A stretch of 64,000 nucleotides of DNA from Megaleporinus macrocephalus (Eukaryota > Chordata > Actinopteri > Characiformes > Anostomidae): assembly GCA_021613375.1 (NCBI GenBank), contig CM038703.1, positions 19,218,694-19,282,693 on the forward strand. Reading direction: 5' to 3'. This document shows, one piece after another, positions 26,179 to 38,529 of this stretch; position 1 is the stretch's first letter; each line of letters opens with the position of its first letter. The position numbers and the translations under genes are program-made. The notes under the pieces were generated by a model. That model was given only the letters and a program-made list of their open reading frames with translations, was not told the DNA's origin and searched no databases.

Positions 26179-26704
26179 TAAAGGAGCAGTGTGTAAGATG
26201 TAGCAGGCAGCATCTATTAGCAAAAATGTATATATATTATAACATAAGACCATGTTTTTATTAATGTTACCTGTTACTGTGGATCACCATGTATTTGTTA
26301 GCTTACAATTAGCCTTTTATATCTACATGGGGAGCGGGTCGCCTTACATGTTTCCACAGTAGCCCAGACTAGACAAACAAACACTGGCTCTAGAGACTGC
26401 CTTTCATCTTTTGACATTGAAGTGGCTGCCGGTGCTGGCTAACCATTTGGTGTTTTAGAAACACAAATTTTGGTAACCAGGAGGTCATACATCATATTGT
26501 TTAACACAAAAAAACAAAGAAAGCTGAAGCTTCATCATCAAAGGAATGAAAGCATGAAAAGCAAAACTATATTGGGACAGGTGATGGCAGAATACCTGAC
26601 GGCCACTGTGCTGGAAGCTTGTGAATGGAGGAGAGAGGGAGGGGTGTTCAGTTGATTGCAACCTCACTGCTAAACACTACTAAATATTACACACTGCTCC
26701 TTTG
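26179..26704. mobile_element. MITE with 17-bp terminal inverted repeats
   Basis: The left end AAAGGAGCAGTGTGTAA and the right end TTACACACTGCTCCTTT (26687-26703) are exact reverse complements. The 0.5-kb interior is non-coding, and its right subterminal part (ACCTCACTGCTAAACACTAC) is typical of a fish repeat I recall. Two overlapping open frames inside are not protein-like. Confidence 0.7.
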
Positions 26705-27346
26705 ATGCTGGTTGGTTGAACAGAACAGAAATCACTAGGCTTTGCTATGCATCAAGATACTATTTCCATTTATTTTTTATTTGGCCCATCGCTATGTTGC
26801 TGTGGATCACAGTAGTCATGTTAAACATCAGGGTAAAGGAACTGTGCACCTCTATTTTAGTGGTTAGCATTTTCTTCCAGTAACCAAAAAACAGAAGTGC
26901 TAATGGCTATTACCAGGATTTGTTATTACATCACCATATTACAGAAGGCAATTAGCAGATGTCAGACCTATTAATGAGGGTCTATGTATTTAAAGTGTAA
27001 AGTATCTCTATACAGATTTTGAAAATTTACTGAAAAAAGAGAAGCTCATCTAAAAAGCTCAGACTTGATTGTCATTCACAAACCGCTCTGTACATTTTCT
27101 CCTTCATTCTGAAAGCTTTCATGTCGAGGCTACTGTTTCCGTGACCTTTTTACAGGCTAGTTCTTTGGTTTTCAAACAACATTGGCTGTTTAGAATTTTA
27201 ATCAGCATAATTGTCTGTGTTTGGCTCAGAGGCAGGGATAATGACAGGCCTTTCAAATTATGTTTACTGTAATCGGCTATTCCTTTCTAAAAAAAAGTGC
27301 AGAAAGAGCTACTGGTTTTGAAATTTGAGTATCCTCGAGAGTTACC

Positions 27347-27485
27347 AACCCGCATTTATGAAGCTTCTCAGAGTAGGAGTGCTGATTCAGGTTCTGTTCA
27401 TGTCGGTAAAGTCATAGTAAATAAGAGACGTGTCTAATCTTAAATCAGCACTCCTACTCTGAGAGGCTTCATAAATATGGGTAAA
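27347..27485. mobile_element. hairpin MITE with ~35-bp inverted repeats
   Basis: The left arm 27353-27387 contains GAAGCTTCTCAGAGTAGGAG and the right arm 27443-27479 contains CTCCTACTCTGAGAGGCTTC. They pair over about 34 bases with a single mismatch, separated by a 55-base loop. The sequence is a fold-back repeat familiar from teleost genomes. Confidence 0.75.
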
Positions 27486-28138
27486 AGAACGGATATCCTG
27501 TGCACTCTACTTATTTATGGGACAGCTTTGGTGTTAAGAGGCTAAAAAGAAAATATCAGTGGTAGAAGAATGCACCAGGCTTCCTGAGCGCACTGCGGCC
27601 TTCGAGCCGTCACAACTGAGGCGAGGAGCACGGCCACTCAGGGGAGGAGGACACAGGATGCGACCCTCAGTCTCTCGCTCCAGCACTTTGAATGATGAGG
27701 ACATGGCCCTGAGAGAGGACTGGCTCTGTGTTATGCATGTGTGTAGAGCAATGTTTGTGTTCAGCACCACTTTGAAGTGTGGCTACTAAGGATCTGCCTG
27801 TTAATGAGGATCTCAGCCATTTCAGCCAGGCTTTCTCAACTGCTGTTGTGTTCAGTAACAAGCATTGGCCTAAAGCGCCACGTGTACAGTAGTTTGTATA
27901 ATTAGCGATAGAGCCCTGCTACAACTGCTTTCTCAATCACACCCTTAACGACATATCTTTGGCTACGTGCTCATGCTTAGACATGTGTGTTTCAGAGTAA
28001 ACCAGTGGAATGTACATATTATACATACATTATGTATATACTTAGCATTTTACAGTCCTGTTAAAGTATGCTATACAAAACAATACCACAAACTGACCAT
28101 TTGTGCTGACACACAGAGGAATACGACTTCTGTATACA

Positions 28139-28315
28139 ACCCATCCATGAATTGAAACACATACACACACACTAGGGAGTAGTGGACACACTTGCCCAGA
28201 GAGGTGGGCAGCCCTATCCACAGCGCCTTCAGTTGTGCCCTGTTTATTTAGGAGATTGAACCAGCGACCCTCCGGTCACAAGGTTAGTTCCCTAACCTCC
28301 AGCCAATGGCTGCCC
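28139..28315 (-). repeat. tRNA-derived SINE, reverse strand
   Basis: Read on the minus strand it starts GGGCAGCCATTGGCTGGAGG, with an A-box-like segment GGCTGGAGGTTAGGGAAC and a B-box-like GGTTCAATC. The body contains GGCGCTGTGGATAGGGCTGC and a GTGTGTGTGTATGTG stretch, ending near ATTCATGGATGGGT. I recognise this as a common fish SINE type. The tRNA resemblance is a SINE promoter, not a tRNA gene. Confidence 0.75.
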
Positions 28316-28318
28316 ATG

Positions 28319-31300
28319 AAATAAAAGCAGCATTTTATTGCATTGGTGGTCCGTAGAACTTCTCCATCTCTCTGATATGAAACCTAATGAGCACCAAAAA
28401 GTGATTTCACTATTTGAAAACTGAATAGTTAACTGAATAGTCTAGTGCCTGTACACATCCTTAGTACTTTCCATATGATTTGTGAGGATTTTAGAGGGTA
28501 ATGTAGAAGTGAAGAGTAATGAGCTTTTTTCAGAAAGTAAGGAGTAAAGTAACGCTATTACAGTTTGAGAGAACGAGTGAGTAGTTTGAAATGGACTACC
28601 TTCCCCAACACTTGATATAAGCAAGAGGGTGGCAGGCATGCACTTGCATGTGAGTGTAAGAGGAGGCAAGAGCCACACAGCCGACAGGCTATATCCATGT
28701 CTAACAGGTGGTGGTTTCCATTTGGTGTTTCTTGCCTTACCCATGCCTCTCCCTGCCTCTGCCACTCTCATGGAAAAGCTGCCTAGAGCATTCTTCATTC
28801 ACAAAGTCATTTATTAGAACATTTCCTTTTCGTCTCTTGCACAATCCACGGAAAATAAGACCAGGACAAAGATGCTGCGCTTATACAATGATCACATAAG
28901 CAAGCAGTCAAAGAGAACACTATGGAGAGGTGCCATATATAGAAATGCTATACTCGATGCAAATCTGTGTCTCCTTTCTGGCTCCGTTTAAACAATTGTT
29001 GAATGTTTTCTTGGATGGTGTTGACAGACTTAAACTGAACTAAAACCAGGCCTGTGGTCTCAGTCCAAAATGACTCAGTTTACTTTGAAAGTGCAACACT
29101 GAAAGGGATCTCATCCAAAACTCTCCAAATTTGATTCATTGCCTTTTGTCTCAGTGATGCGAGTCTTCAGACAGGCAGAGCATATGAGAGCATTGACCTC
29201 TGTGAAACAGCATTTGATCACTGGAGATGAACTAGACTAGCTCTTCTTTGTGTCCCTGTATTTTTCTACTTGTGGCAAGTCCCTTGCATTTGACGTACAT
29301 GGCCATGAAGTCAATGAACGACCATTACATCTGCTTCATATTGCAGGGAGGCAATTCCCTTGGCCTCCCATGGAGCACCACATAAGTCCACCTCTCCTCC
29401 ATTCTCCACATACTAGTTCCATTAGGCCAGAAGAAGAGTTTTGCTAATACTTGGGACTGACAATCCAAGTGTTGTTCAAGGATCCACTTACAAATTCCAA
29501 ACCATAAGGTACTCCCTCAGAGACTGTCTCAGCCATGACCTTAAGATTGTCTGCAGGTTTTTCTTTGTTTTATTTTGTGAATCGGGCCAACATGAGAGTA
29601 GCTTTTTAAACGTCTATAAATTAAATATCAACAAAATACTAAAGGGGCGATGGAAAGGAACACAAGAATGCGACTGAGACAGGAAAACAAGAAGGCCAAA
29701 CTGTGAAATCCGTAACGGATTATGTATGATATAATATAACAGACTGCATGGAGTATTATCCTAGAATGACTAGCCCATTCGTCATCCTCTCTCTTTCCGT
29801 AGCATAGAGGAGAACAGTGTCAGAACATGTTGAACCCTCAGCACCAAACGCTTGTTTGAGCCTCGCTTAATGGGCAACATTAGTCAGTCTGACCTCAAAG
29901 GCCAGACCTTACTTACTGTAGCAGAGATGAGGGGGCCTCCATAAGGCATGGTTGCCAAGTCCTGGTAAAATTTTCCCAAAAAATGCATTCAATGTCCTGA
30001 ACCACCCCAAAATCTATTGGTGGTGTAAAGTATTTAAATACAGCATGCAATGTAGTTTGAGCATCTGAAGTAAATTTAGAAGGATTTAACTGTAATTTAA
30101 TGTTTTCTATAGGATAGCAATAACTACAACAAATGAGTGACCTATTTCATTTTAAATATTTATGACTTTTTGATTAAATTATTTTGTCCCGAATAACTTT
30201 ATTTAACTTGGACATAGAATTCCAATAAAATTTGGAAACCTTATTCAGACCTTTTGAATTTTTTAAGAATTTGCCAACCAATTTGGTTGTAAATAAGAGA
30301 ACAACTATTGGTGATTAACCATGTTGTATTGTTTTAAATGTATTTAGTGAATAATAAGCCATAAAATGTGGAAGACTGTGAAGGTTAAGAGGTCAAAACT
30401 AAGTTTTATTTTATCACCACACTCTATTTTTGAAATAGCCTGAAAATAATAAAAACATCTTTATAAGCCATATTTCTAAACTAGCACAATTACGTTTGAA
30501 ACATGCTTACCTGGCAACCTGCCGTGAGTCCACTGGCCTGTCCCTGCTGGCCCCTGAGGGAATGGAAGTTGAGGGCTTATAGGAGCCAGAATCAGCAGGA
30601 GGTAGATCGGGTATCGGGCTAGTGCGAGGCCCAGGACATTTACGATCTCGGAGGGACAGCGGCAGGTCAGGCCAGTGACACGCAGGCGTCTGGGGGCGAT
30701 AGCTGACCTCAGGCCTGCTTACCTGCCAAGAACACAACCCTTTACACGGAGAGTGGACATTCAGCATGGGAAAACCCATAGACCCTGAAAAACAGGGGCT
30801 CATCTCTAGCCCCTGACCTCAGGGTGAGCCTTCCCAAAACCTTTGATTTATTACAGGCAGTGGTTTTCATTATTAATACAAACAAAAGAGGATGATGAAA
30901 GAAGACGTCCTCGATCCTGAAATGCATATTTCTTCAAAGCAGACTTTACAATAATATTTACAAATACTGAAATGAAAAACTGTCTCATTTTTCTCATTAA
31001 GTCTCCGTCACTCCTCCTACTGGGCCACTTAGAAAGAGATATTTATATGTTTTTAGAAAGCAAATCAATTTGTATTTTTGCAGAGGTTGTCATGAAAAAT
31101 TATGGGACTGCTCATGATGAATTGTGCATTATGCGGTAATCACACATACGGCATGAATCAACTGGGATGACACAAACATAAACATTCTCAATAGTTTTAA
31201 TGGGCATAAATATATCAATGTATAAATAAAGTGGGATAAATGTCAGAAGAAACATAGACGTAAATAAAAAACAGCTCATTTGTCTCATTAAGCGATTTTC

Positions 31301-31982
31301 ATTTCTCAGAATGGGCTAAAATTAACAAGCAGACCAAAAAATGACAAACTTCTAGCAGAGTGTCAGACATTGTCATCAAATTTACTGATATGTCTATGTA
31401 AATTGATGACACTGCTTACAATGAATGTATTACTGTAATAATGAATCAAACACACACATCGTTTATTAAGCTGGCTTATAACATGTTTTCTCTACATGTC
31501 GATTGCAGTGTACGTGTAATGATGTGTATATAATGTTGTATATGTAGTGTATGGGAGTGGTCCATGTGAATGGACACTGTGGTCTAGACTGAGACGATAA
31601 AATAAGAAGCTTTGGGAAATGTTTAGGTTCTACAGTGTATAGGCACCCCCATGCGTGTGTTCTAATTTTCCCACGTCTCACACCTCTCCCTCAGTGTGTG
31701 AACTGTGTGATTAGCATCACACACAATAAACACGCACCACACACACACTGAGGCACTCAGCAGTTTTCCCAGCACACATATTCACTCCAGCTCAGCACTT
31801 TGGGAGAAATCCCTGTGGGATTCTCACGCACCACCATTCACTGTCATTCTACTCCCGTCACGGCCTTTCCGTCTCTCTCTCTTGATTTTCCTACAGTATC
31901 AGTTCCCAGCACTTCCATATTTCCCCTTGTGTGATACAGGTAGGTCATGTCCCCCGTACACACAACGCCCTGCCTGTAATTA
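28319..31982. other. intergenic DNA; GC-rich block at 30500-30820
   Basis: Most of this is AT-rich and featureless. The 0.3-kb GC-rich block near 30.5-30.8 kb carries two reverse-strand donor consensus sites and a 98-codon open frame, Pro/Ser-rich and unrecognised. Confidence 0.4.
30723..30784 (-). other. possible short reverse-strand exon (weak)
   Basis: On the minus strand an acceptor-like CCCCTGTTTTTCAG precedes 62 nt that read through without a stop and end CTTGGCAG before a consensus donor GTAAGC. A second minus-strand donor (CCAG then GTAAGC) lies 210 bp further on, with the last exon base at 30511, inside a GC-rich open stretch. The first would leave in phase 0, compatible with the candidate terminal exon at 12.4 kb, but 18 kb separates them and no homology is recognised. 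Confidence 0.2.
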
Positions 31983-32791
31983 GAGAGAGAGAAAGAAAAG
32001 AAAAGAAAAGAAAAAAAAGAAATGAAGAGGAGAGAAGAGAAAAAAATCAAGAGATGGAACATGGATACATAGAACAAACAGAGAAAAAAGAAGAGAGAAA
32101 AGTTGAAAGACAGTGATAGAGAATGAGAGAGAAAAGAGAGAAAACAACAAAAAGTTTGAGAAGAAAGAAAGAAAGAAAGAAAGAAAGAACATGTCAGAGA
32201 AGAAAGAGAAAGAGGAAGTGTGAGAGAGGTGATGGAAAGAAAGAAAATGAGAGAAAAAGAAAAACAGAGAGAGAAAGAGTAAGTGAGTAACTGAGCAAGT
32301 GAGTGAGATAAGATAGAAAGTGCTAACAGAGAAAGACATTATAAGAGATAGACAAAGAGAGAGAGGGAAAAAAGTTTGAGAAAGAGAGTAGACAAGAGAG
32401 GAGTAAGAGAAAAAATGTTAGAGAAAGAAAAAAGACAGGAGAGGAGAGAGAAAAAGAAAAAGAGAAAGAAAGAAGACAAGAGAGGAGTAAGAAAAAGAAA
32501 GAAGACAAGAGAGGAGAGATAAAAAGAAGTTAGATAAAGAAGACAGGAGAGGAGTAAGAAAAAGAAGTTAGAGAAAGAAGACAGGAGAGGAGTAAGAAAA
32601 AGAAGTTAGAGAAAGAAAGAAGACAGGAGAGGAGAGAGAAAAAGAAAGAGAAAGGAAGAAAACAAGAGAGGAGTAAGAAAAAGAAGTTAGAGAAAGAAAG
32701 AAGACAGGAGAGGAGTAAGAGAAAGAAGCTAGAGAAAGAAAGAAGACAGGAGAGGAGAGAGAAAAAGAAAGTTAGAAAAAGAGAGAGAAAC
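31983..32791 (+). repeat. 0.8-kb polypurine tract with embedded ~38-42-bp repeats
   Basis: The + strand is almost entirely A and G for about 800 bases. The right half is built of repeats of GAAGACAGGAGAGGAGTAAG plus AAAAAGAAGTTAGAGAAA, for example with GACAGGAGAGGAG at 32542, 32580 and 32622. The left half is (GA)/(GAAA)-type simple sequence. The minus-strand Phe/Ser/Leu-rich frames here are by-products. Confidence 0.9.
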
Positions 32792-35599
32792 ACTTTTAAT
32801 TGGTCCAATTTGAAAAAAGCTGCTGCTGTTGTTGGTAGCCCAGTTTCTCTTTAGCTCTCCTGCGCTGGAGCCCCAATTAAGGTACAGTGGAGCTTCGCAA
32901 CTCAGCACTACAAGAAAAACGCACTCATTATCAGGGACTTCCCAGAGAGAAGAGGCCCAGTACAAAGACAGAGTTATGGGAAAAAGCCAAGAGGAGGGCG
33001 GTGGAAGTAGGGCATAGACAGGGGCTCAGCCCAGTGTCCCTGTACAGTTATGCAAATATGCTGCTCCAGATAACAGTACACCACATTAATGATTGCAAGT
33101 CATTACAGCCTGCTGAGAAGAACTTGATCCACATGTAAAGTCCTGCCATCTATTGTGCCACATGTGTGTGCTTATTATAAAGTTGTTAATGGGAAGATTA
33201 ATCTAAATTGTTCAGTGACTAATATAAATGACTCAGCAACTATTATAAATGTAATATGCAAGTTATGAGAGTGAGAAAATAAAGTGTAAGCCTGCATATG
33301 GCCCCCTATTGTACTTTATTGTTAGTACTGTTTTTAATATCATTGTTTTTGCTACAATAGTAGACTATATTACTATATCACTATATTACTATAGTATTAC
33401 TATATCAAATCTATCTTCAAAAAAAAATCCTCATCTTCAACAAAAATGTAGTGAATTTGTCGTTTAACAATAATTTATCTGCTTGTTTTTTTAAAAAATG
33501 ATAGTGAATAACCCCAAGCTTTTGTTGTCACTGGCGTTTAGTGAAGGATAAAAAAACTGAAAATGAACTAAAAAAAGATCCAAAAACAAATATACCCCCC
33601 CCTTTCTGAGGTCCACTTCTTCTCCAGAGTCTTTATCGACATGTGGCTTCCATTATTGGAAAAATAAACACGCAGGGTAAACTGATTAAGAGACTTTTCC
33701 AAAGTTTGCTGTAGCTAATTGGCGACGGCGGGGCTTTGAAGTTAAAGGAGGACGTTCAATTAACAGAGCTGAGACTTTTCACACTGCACGCTGTAACCTT
33801 CACACCGGAGTGGCCGTCTCGTGCTGGCCTCCTCGCTGGCTTGAATCGACCTTTTATGACGTTTAACGTCTGTTGTGAGAAACGTCACTTCTGAGGGTCT
33901 ATAGTCACACATCAACTTGTATTGCGGGACCTGAAGACCCCTGACAGTCTTCTTAGTTCACTTCCACAGCACTCTTTATATTCACACCACCGAAAACCAG
34001 GCAGGACAAACTTGGGCCACAGTCCGAGAACTCCACCACCTCTCTCCAAGTGTGTGTTTAGAGAGAGAGCTCCGCCATTTGAATATCAATAGCGACTTAT
34101 CTCTCCATTAATTACAATTGCAGAAAGAAACAGGGTATCAACATAATGAGATCTCCTGTAGTTTCCTTGAGGAGCCATCTCTGCATTCTCAAGTGGTCTG
34201 GAGAAACAGTAATTTCCCTCCGTAATTCCACCCCCCCCCCCTTCCTCCCCATCCAGTGTTACTTCATTACCCGCAATGTCTTCTTGTTTTCAATGGAACA
34301 AAGAGACTTCAGCTGATCCTTCAGTGTTTACAGCCACCATGGGTATTTCTGATTCCGCCCATTACTAACATGTTGCACTCAAATATTTAAGAGCTGTTTT
34401 AGCATCAACACAGTTATTGGCCACAGTTATAAATTTAGTTTTTATTACAGCACCATAATTACTGAGGGGGACCAGGCGTATTCTGGTTGTGGCCGCGTTG
34501 TTGAAGAAGAATGAGATTAATAAACGTCTTCGAACCATATCCGATTGCAACACGAATCCAGTGCTCAGGGCGAACCCGGACGAGCACTCTCAAGCCACGA
34601 AATGGCTCTCGTTTACTGTTGGTATGCAGCGTCTGTTTCTAGTGGCCCATTGAGATGCACCGAGCCATTTGAATGAGAATGGGGCTCTGATGAGAGAGAG
34701 CTACAGTAGTGCTTTGGGCCTTAATGGGCTCCAGGCAGCGCAGAGGCACGGCTCAGTTTCCAGTGGCTCCCCCATTGTCCGGCTCAGCAAGGTAGTGGCT
34801 TAGCACAAAAGGGGACCGGTACAGGTTGAAGAAAGGATTTTCTGTGGGCTTTCTGGCCAATTCAGAGGCAGACAGCCACCTTCTTGTCCAGGCCTCTCTG
34901 TTCCTGGTCTATAGAGACATAGCCAAGCAGCTACTTTCCCATCGTTAAAATCACCCTCTTTAGTTTCCTCAAACAGAAAATCATCCACAAATCAGCCGCT
35001 GTCAGCACACTGGGGTGGACCAGAACTTGGGCTTCTTGTATGACCAGGCCAGGCAATCCAGCAGTGCTGCCTTAGTGCCATAGTGAAGTTTATAAACAGT
35101 TATAAATCAATTGTTGTGGTACACTGTAGAGTAATACAGTATATCATAAATATCTGCCTTTGGATATTTGATCTCAACAAAAATTCTCTTGCGCTTATAA
35201 TTTCTAACAGTGTACAGGAACACGACAGGGTTTTGGCAGCAGTAGGGAATGAGTATATGTGTGCAGTGTTTGGATTACGTTCTATAACGTGTGCTAGATG
35301 TACAACTGAGCTACAGTTTAACCGAACAAGTCCAGGCAAGTCCAGGGTGTAATCTGAATCCTACACTGCTAGAGACTGGCCATCCAAGCCATTGCTAAAT
35401 TTCCCATAATCCATTGGACATGGTGGAAACAGAGCAAGTCGCAACAACTGCAGCTGGCACCCTCGCACACACACTGGACTCTGAACATCTGCAATAAATG
35501 CCTATCGACTCTTCCACACTTCTCCAAATTACAAAGCCGCTTGGTATGTGTGTCCCTTCTGAGGAATTGTCTGTGGAAGTCTGGTAAAGAAGGCACACC
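32792..35599. other. intergenic DNA, no recognised gene
   Basis: A short ACTATATT-type simple repeat lies near 33362-33406. The block 33700-34180 is GC-richer and contains homeodomain-type ATTAATTACAATTG near 34105. I found no transposon with clear ends. Confidence 0.5.
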
Positions 35600-36700
35600 A
35601 AATGTTTTAAACCTAAACGGTTGATGGCTTGGATGTTCAGTACTGTGAAGTCACACTTCATTCATTTAATTTATAGTCAAAACTGCTTTTATGTAAAAAG
35701 GTTCATATTTATTAGAGTCAGGCAAAGAAGGAGGTGTAGAAAACATATATTTAGCAGACAATTACACCGAAGCCTCAACAACATAATATCATTTTTTCAG
35801 TATGTGGTAAATCCACTCTTTCACAGCTTCTGTTCATTTAGAGAGTTGCTTTTTTTAAAAAATGAAATCAGCAGGGATAATTTTCCACACCTCCTAAGTT
35901 CAGTCTTATGTTGGCTGCATTTTCTGTTTCTCACGACCCAAGTTATCCCAGAAACATTCGGTGACTCTGAGGTGGTCAGACGATTGTTTTTTCAGATCTG
36001 AAAAAAGAGGGGAGCTTGATTTTCTCTCAAAGATTAAAGCTTTACCACCTGTTTATCTGATGATGACAGTTTTGGTGGTCTGCCAGGTCTTGCATGTTTT
36101 CTCTATATCTATAGCTCTTTATACAGTGTTGCTTAAAAGCTTGCGTCACATCTGTTCATGTCATGTTTAATGAGATTTAGAAGGACATCAGGAAAAAAAC
36201 ATGTGCCAATGAGCTGTAGCCTAGAAGAGGTTCCAAAACTACTAATAATGGGTTTGGACTTCAGCAATTCACTGTCAGGCAGCCATGAAAACTCCTGGAA
36301 GAACAGTACGTGGACAGAAAAGGCAAATATGGATATGTATGGATTGCAAGAGGCAAAACCAAACATTTGAGCATTCCAGCATAACAGCCTCATTTAAACT
36401 TTGAAACATGGTAGTGGCAGTATCACGGTTAGGGGGTTTTGCTGCTACTGAGTAGAACTATAAATTAATGAGCTATGAATTCTGGATCATATAAATAAAT
36501 GCTATAGGAGAATGTTAGGGCATCCATAATCCATGCATGAACTGAATCCCAAGAGAATGTGGGCCTTGAAGAATTACAACAAACCTAAAAACACAGAAGC
36601 AGAAGAAATGCTGCATTTCGAAAAGATTCTTATACTCAAAATAGATCACAACTATATAGTTTTCATGTTTTTTGTTTATTGCATTCTGTTTATCTAGAAG
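35600..36700. pseudogene. Tc1/mariner-like fragments in both orientations
   Basis: On the + strand, 36403-36445 reads KHGSGSITVRGFCC, matching the KHGGGSIMVWGC block of Tc1 transposases, and degenerate sequence follows to about 36640. On the minus strand, 36105-36050 reads RPGRPPKLSSSDKQVVK, the linker after the DNA-binding domain of a Tc1-type transposase. The two pieces point in opposite directions, so at least two insertions or an inversion are involved. No intact frame or clear ends were found. Confidence 0.6.
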
Positions 36701-38529
36701 TTACATGATCTGATAATATTTTAGATTACATTTATGTAGAAATTTACAAATATTTCCAGCCACACTGTATATAAGCTTTAGAAAGTCCAGATTTTTCATG
36801 TATTTTCTTTTGACTTTCTTATGCAAGCTGAATATTTTGTAATTTAATCAAATTTTAACTAATAACCACAGAAACCTACACAATACTGTATTTTTATGTG
36901 AAGGTCATTTAAAAAACTCCATAGTGACTCTTTTTGAGTTAAAGATGGCCACAAAGTGAGGAAGAAGCTCACGGAAAGCCTACATATCCTACCATCCACT
37001 GTTTGTTCCAGTGTGGTTGAGCTGTATGAGAGAAGGCCACAGCGAATTCAAAGGGGCCCTGGCAGAAGCCAATAGGCTGTGTTTATTCTCCCAGCATGGC
37101 TGTGCTAGCGCTGATAGGATTACAGGTCACAGCCGAAGTGAGAGCCAGGGGACCCCGCGGCCCCTCAGAAGCCGCTTCATGTTCCTCTGCTAGGGACGGC
37201 ACTTCAGAGGATGTTCTCTGCAGGGTTTATAACGGGAGAAGAGTTTGCCACGCCGAAGACAAATAAACAGATTATGTTTTTCTTCATCTTGCTACAGTTT
37301 ACAAATACCATTTCCATCAACTGGAGTGGATTTTGGCCAGATGGGATGAAAAAAAGTCTTACTGTAAGTGGACCTTGGTGCGCTTTGCTCTCATTCACTG
37401 GATACCTAAGCTGCGGCGAGACACCATTGTTTGGAACTGATGAGTTAAATGAGAATTGTTTTTGTGACCTTCGCATCAGAGTAAGGGAAAGAGAAAGAGA
37501 GATGGATGAGTGGGTCGCTTTTCTGAGGCCTGGCACTCCATACGACTCCACTGTTTATTGGTAACATATTTAGAAACAATAGCTCAGCGCTGAAAGGTTT
37601 AGCAGACCGTGGATCTGGCGGGAATGAACACTTGCATAATGCTTTCTACATGCTGTGCCAACTGGAGCCAATTACAAGCCAAGGCCAGAGTGACATCACA
37701 AGAGAAAAAGTCTATTCTTCATGATAAATGACTGTAAGGCATTCATTTTATTCGAGCTATTTTCTGTTCTGACAGCATTATTCACAAACATGATCTGATC
37801 GCATGAAAAAACTAAAGAATGCTACGGCCAATTGGACTCAAACCCTTAAAGTATGAGACAGACCCTCACTACTAGATAAATGGAATATGTTGAAATAACT
37901 CACAATGTGAACTGAAATAACAAACAGTAGACCAGAGACCGATAGACGAGGATCATAGTCATACACTCATACACATTGTGTGGTTAGACGATGGGAAACC
38001 GCACAGACCTCATCCTCCAGAGCCAGCTGGTGTGAGTTTAACTGGCATCTTCAAAAGCCAGGCGGACCAGCCGAATGGTTGGAGGCAAGGGCACGCACGT
38101 AGAAGAAAAATATAAATTAGGACCAGATGAAGGGAGGACACACTCGGACCCAGGCTGCTTACCTCAGTCCGTCTGGTGTAATTACCTCTGCTCTGCACGC
38201 TTTGTGTTTAAAAAGCATGGAAAGCGTTTCATCAGGGTCAGTTGCACTCGGAGTTCAACTCTGTTGCAGAAACGGCTGAAATTGAATGGTCAGATAAGAT
38301 AAGCCTGTCCCTGTGTGTCGAGCACGCTTGTTCAAAGGTTGGATTTTAGAGCCACAAGAAAACATTTAAATCCAACAACAAACAATGGCCGTTCCAAGCC
38401 ATGGGGGCTTGTGCCTTGGCACATGGGAGAAGTGGGGGATAAACATCGGTCAGCCTTCCAAACATGCGTCCCAACTGAGCAGGCCGGCCAACACAGAAAG
38501 AATGCTGTATTATCCACTATTATCCATAT
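36701..38529. other. intergenic DNA, no recognised gene
   Basis: Non-repetitive sequence with GC-richer stretches near 37010-37200 and 38000-38200. No exon with recognisable protein similarity was found on either strand. Confidence 0.5.

Noticed and set aside
31844..32965. Several reverse-strand open frames of 60-119 codons rich in Phe, Leu and Ser
   Set aside because: They are the complement of the polypurine tract. The composition is dictated by the simple repeat, and no start context or splice sites support them.
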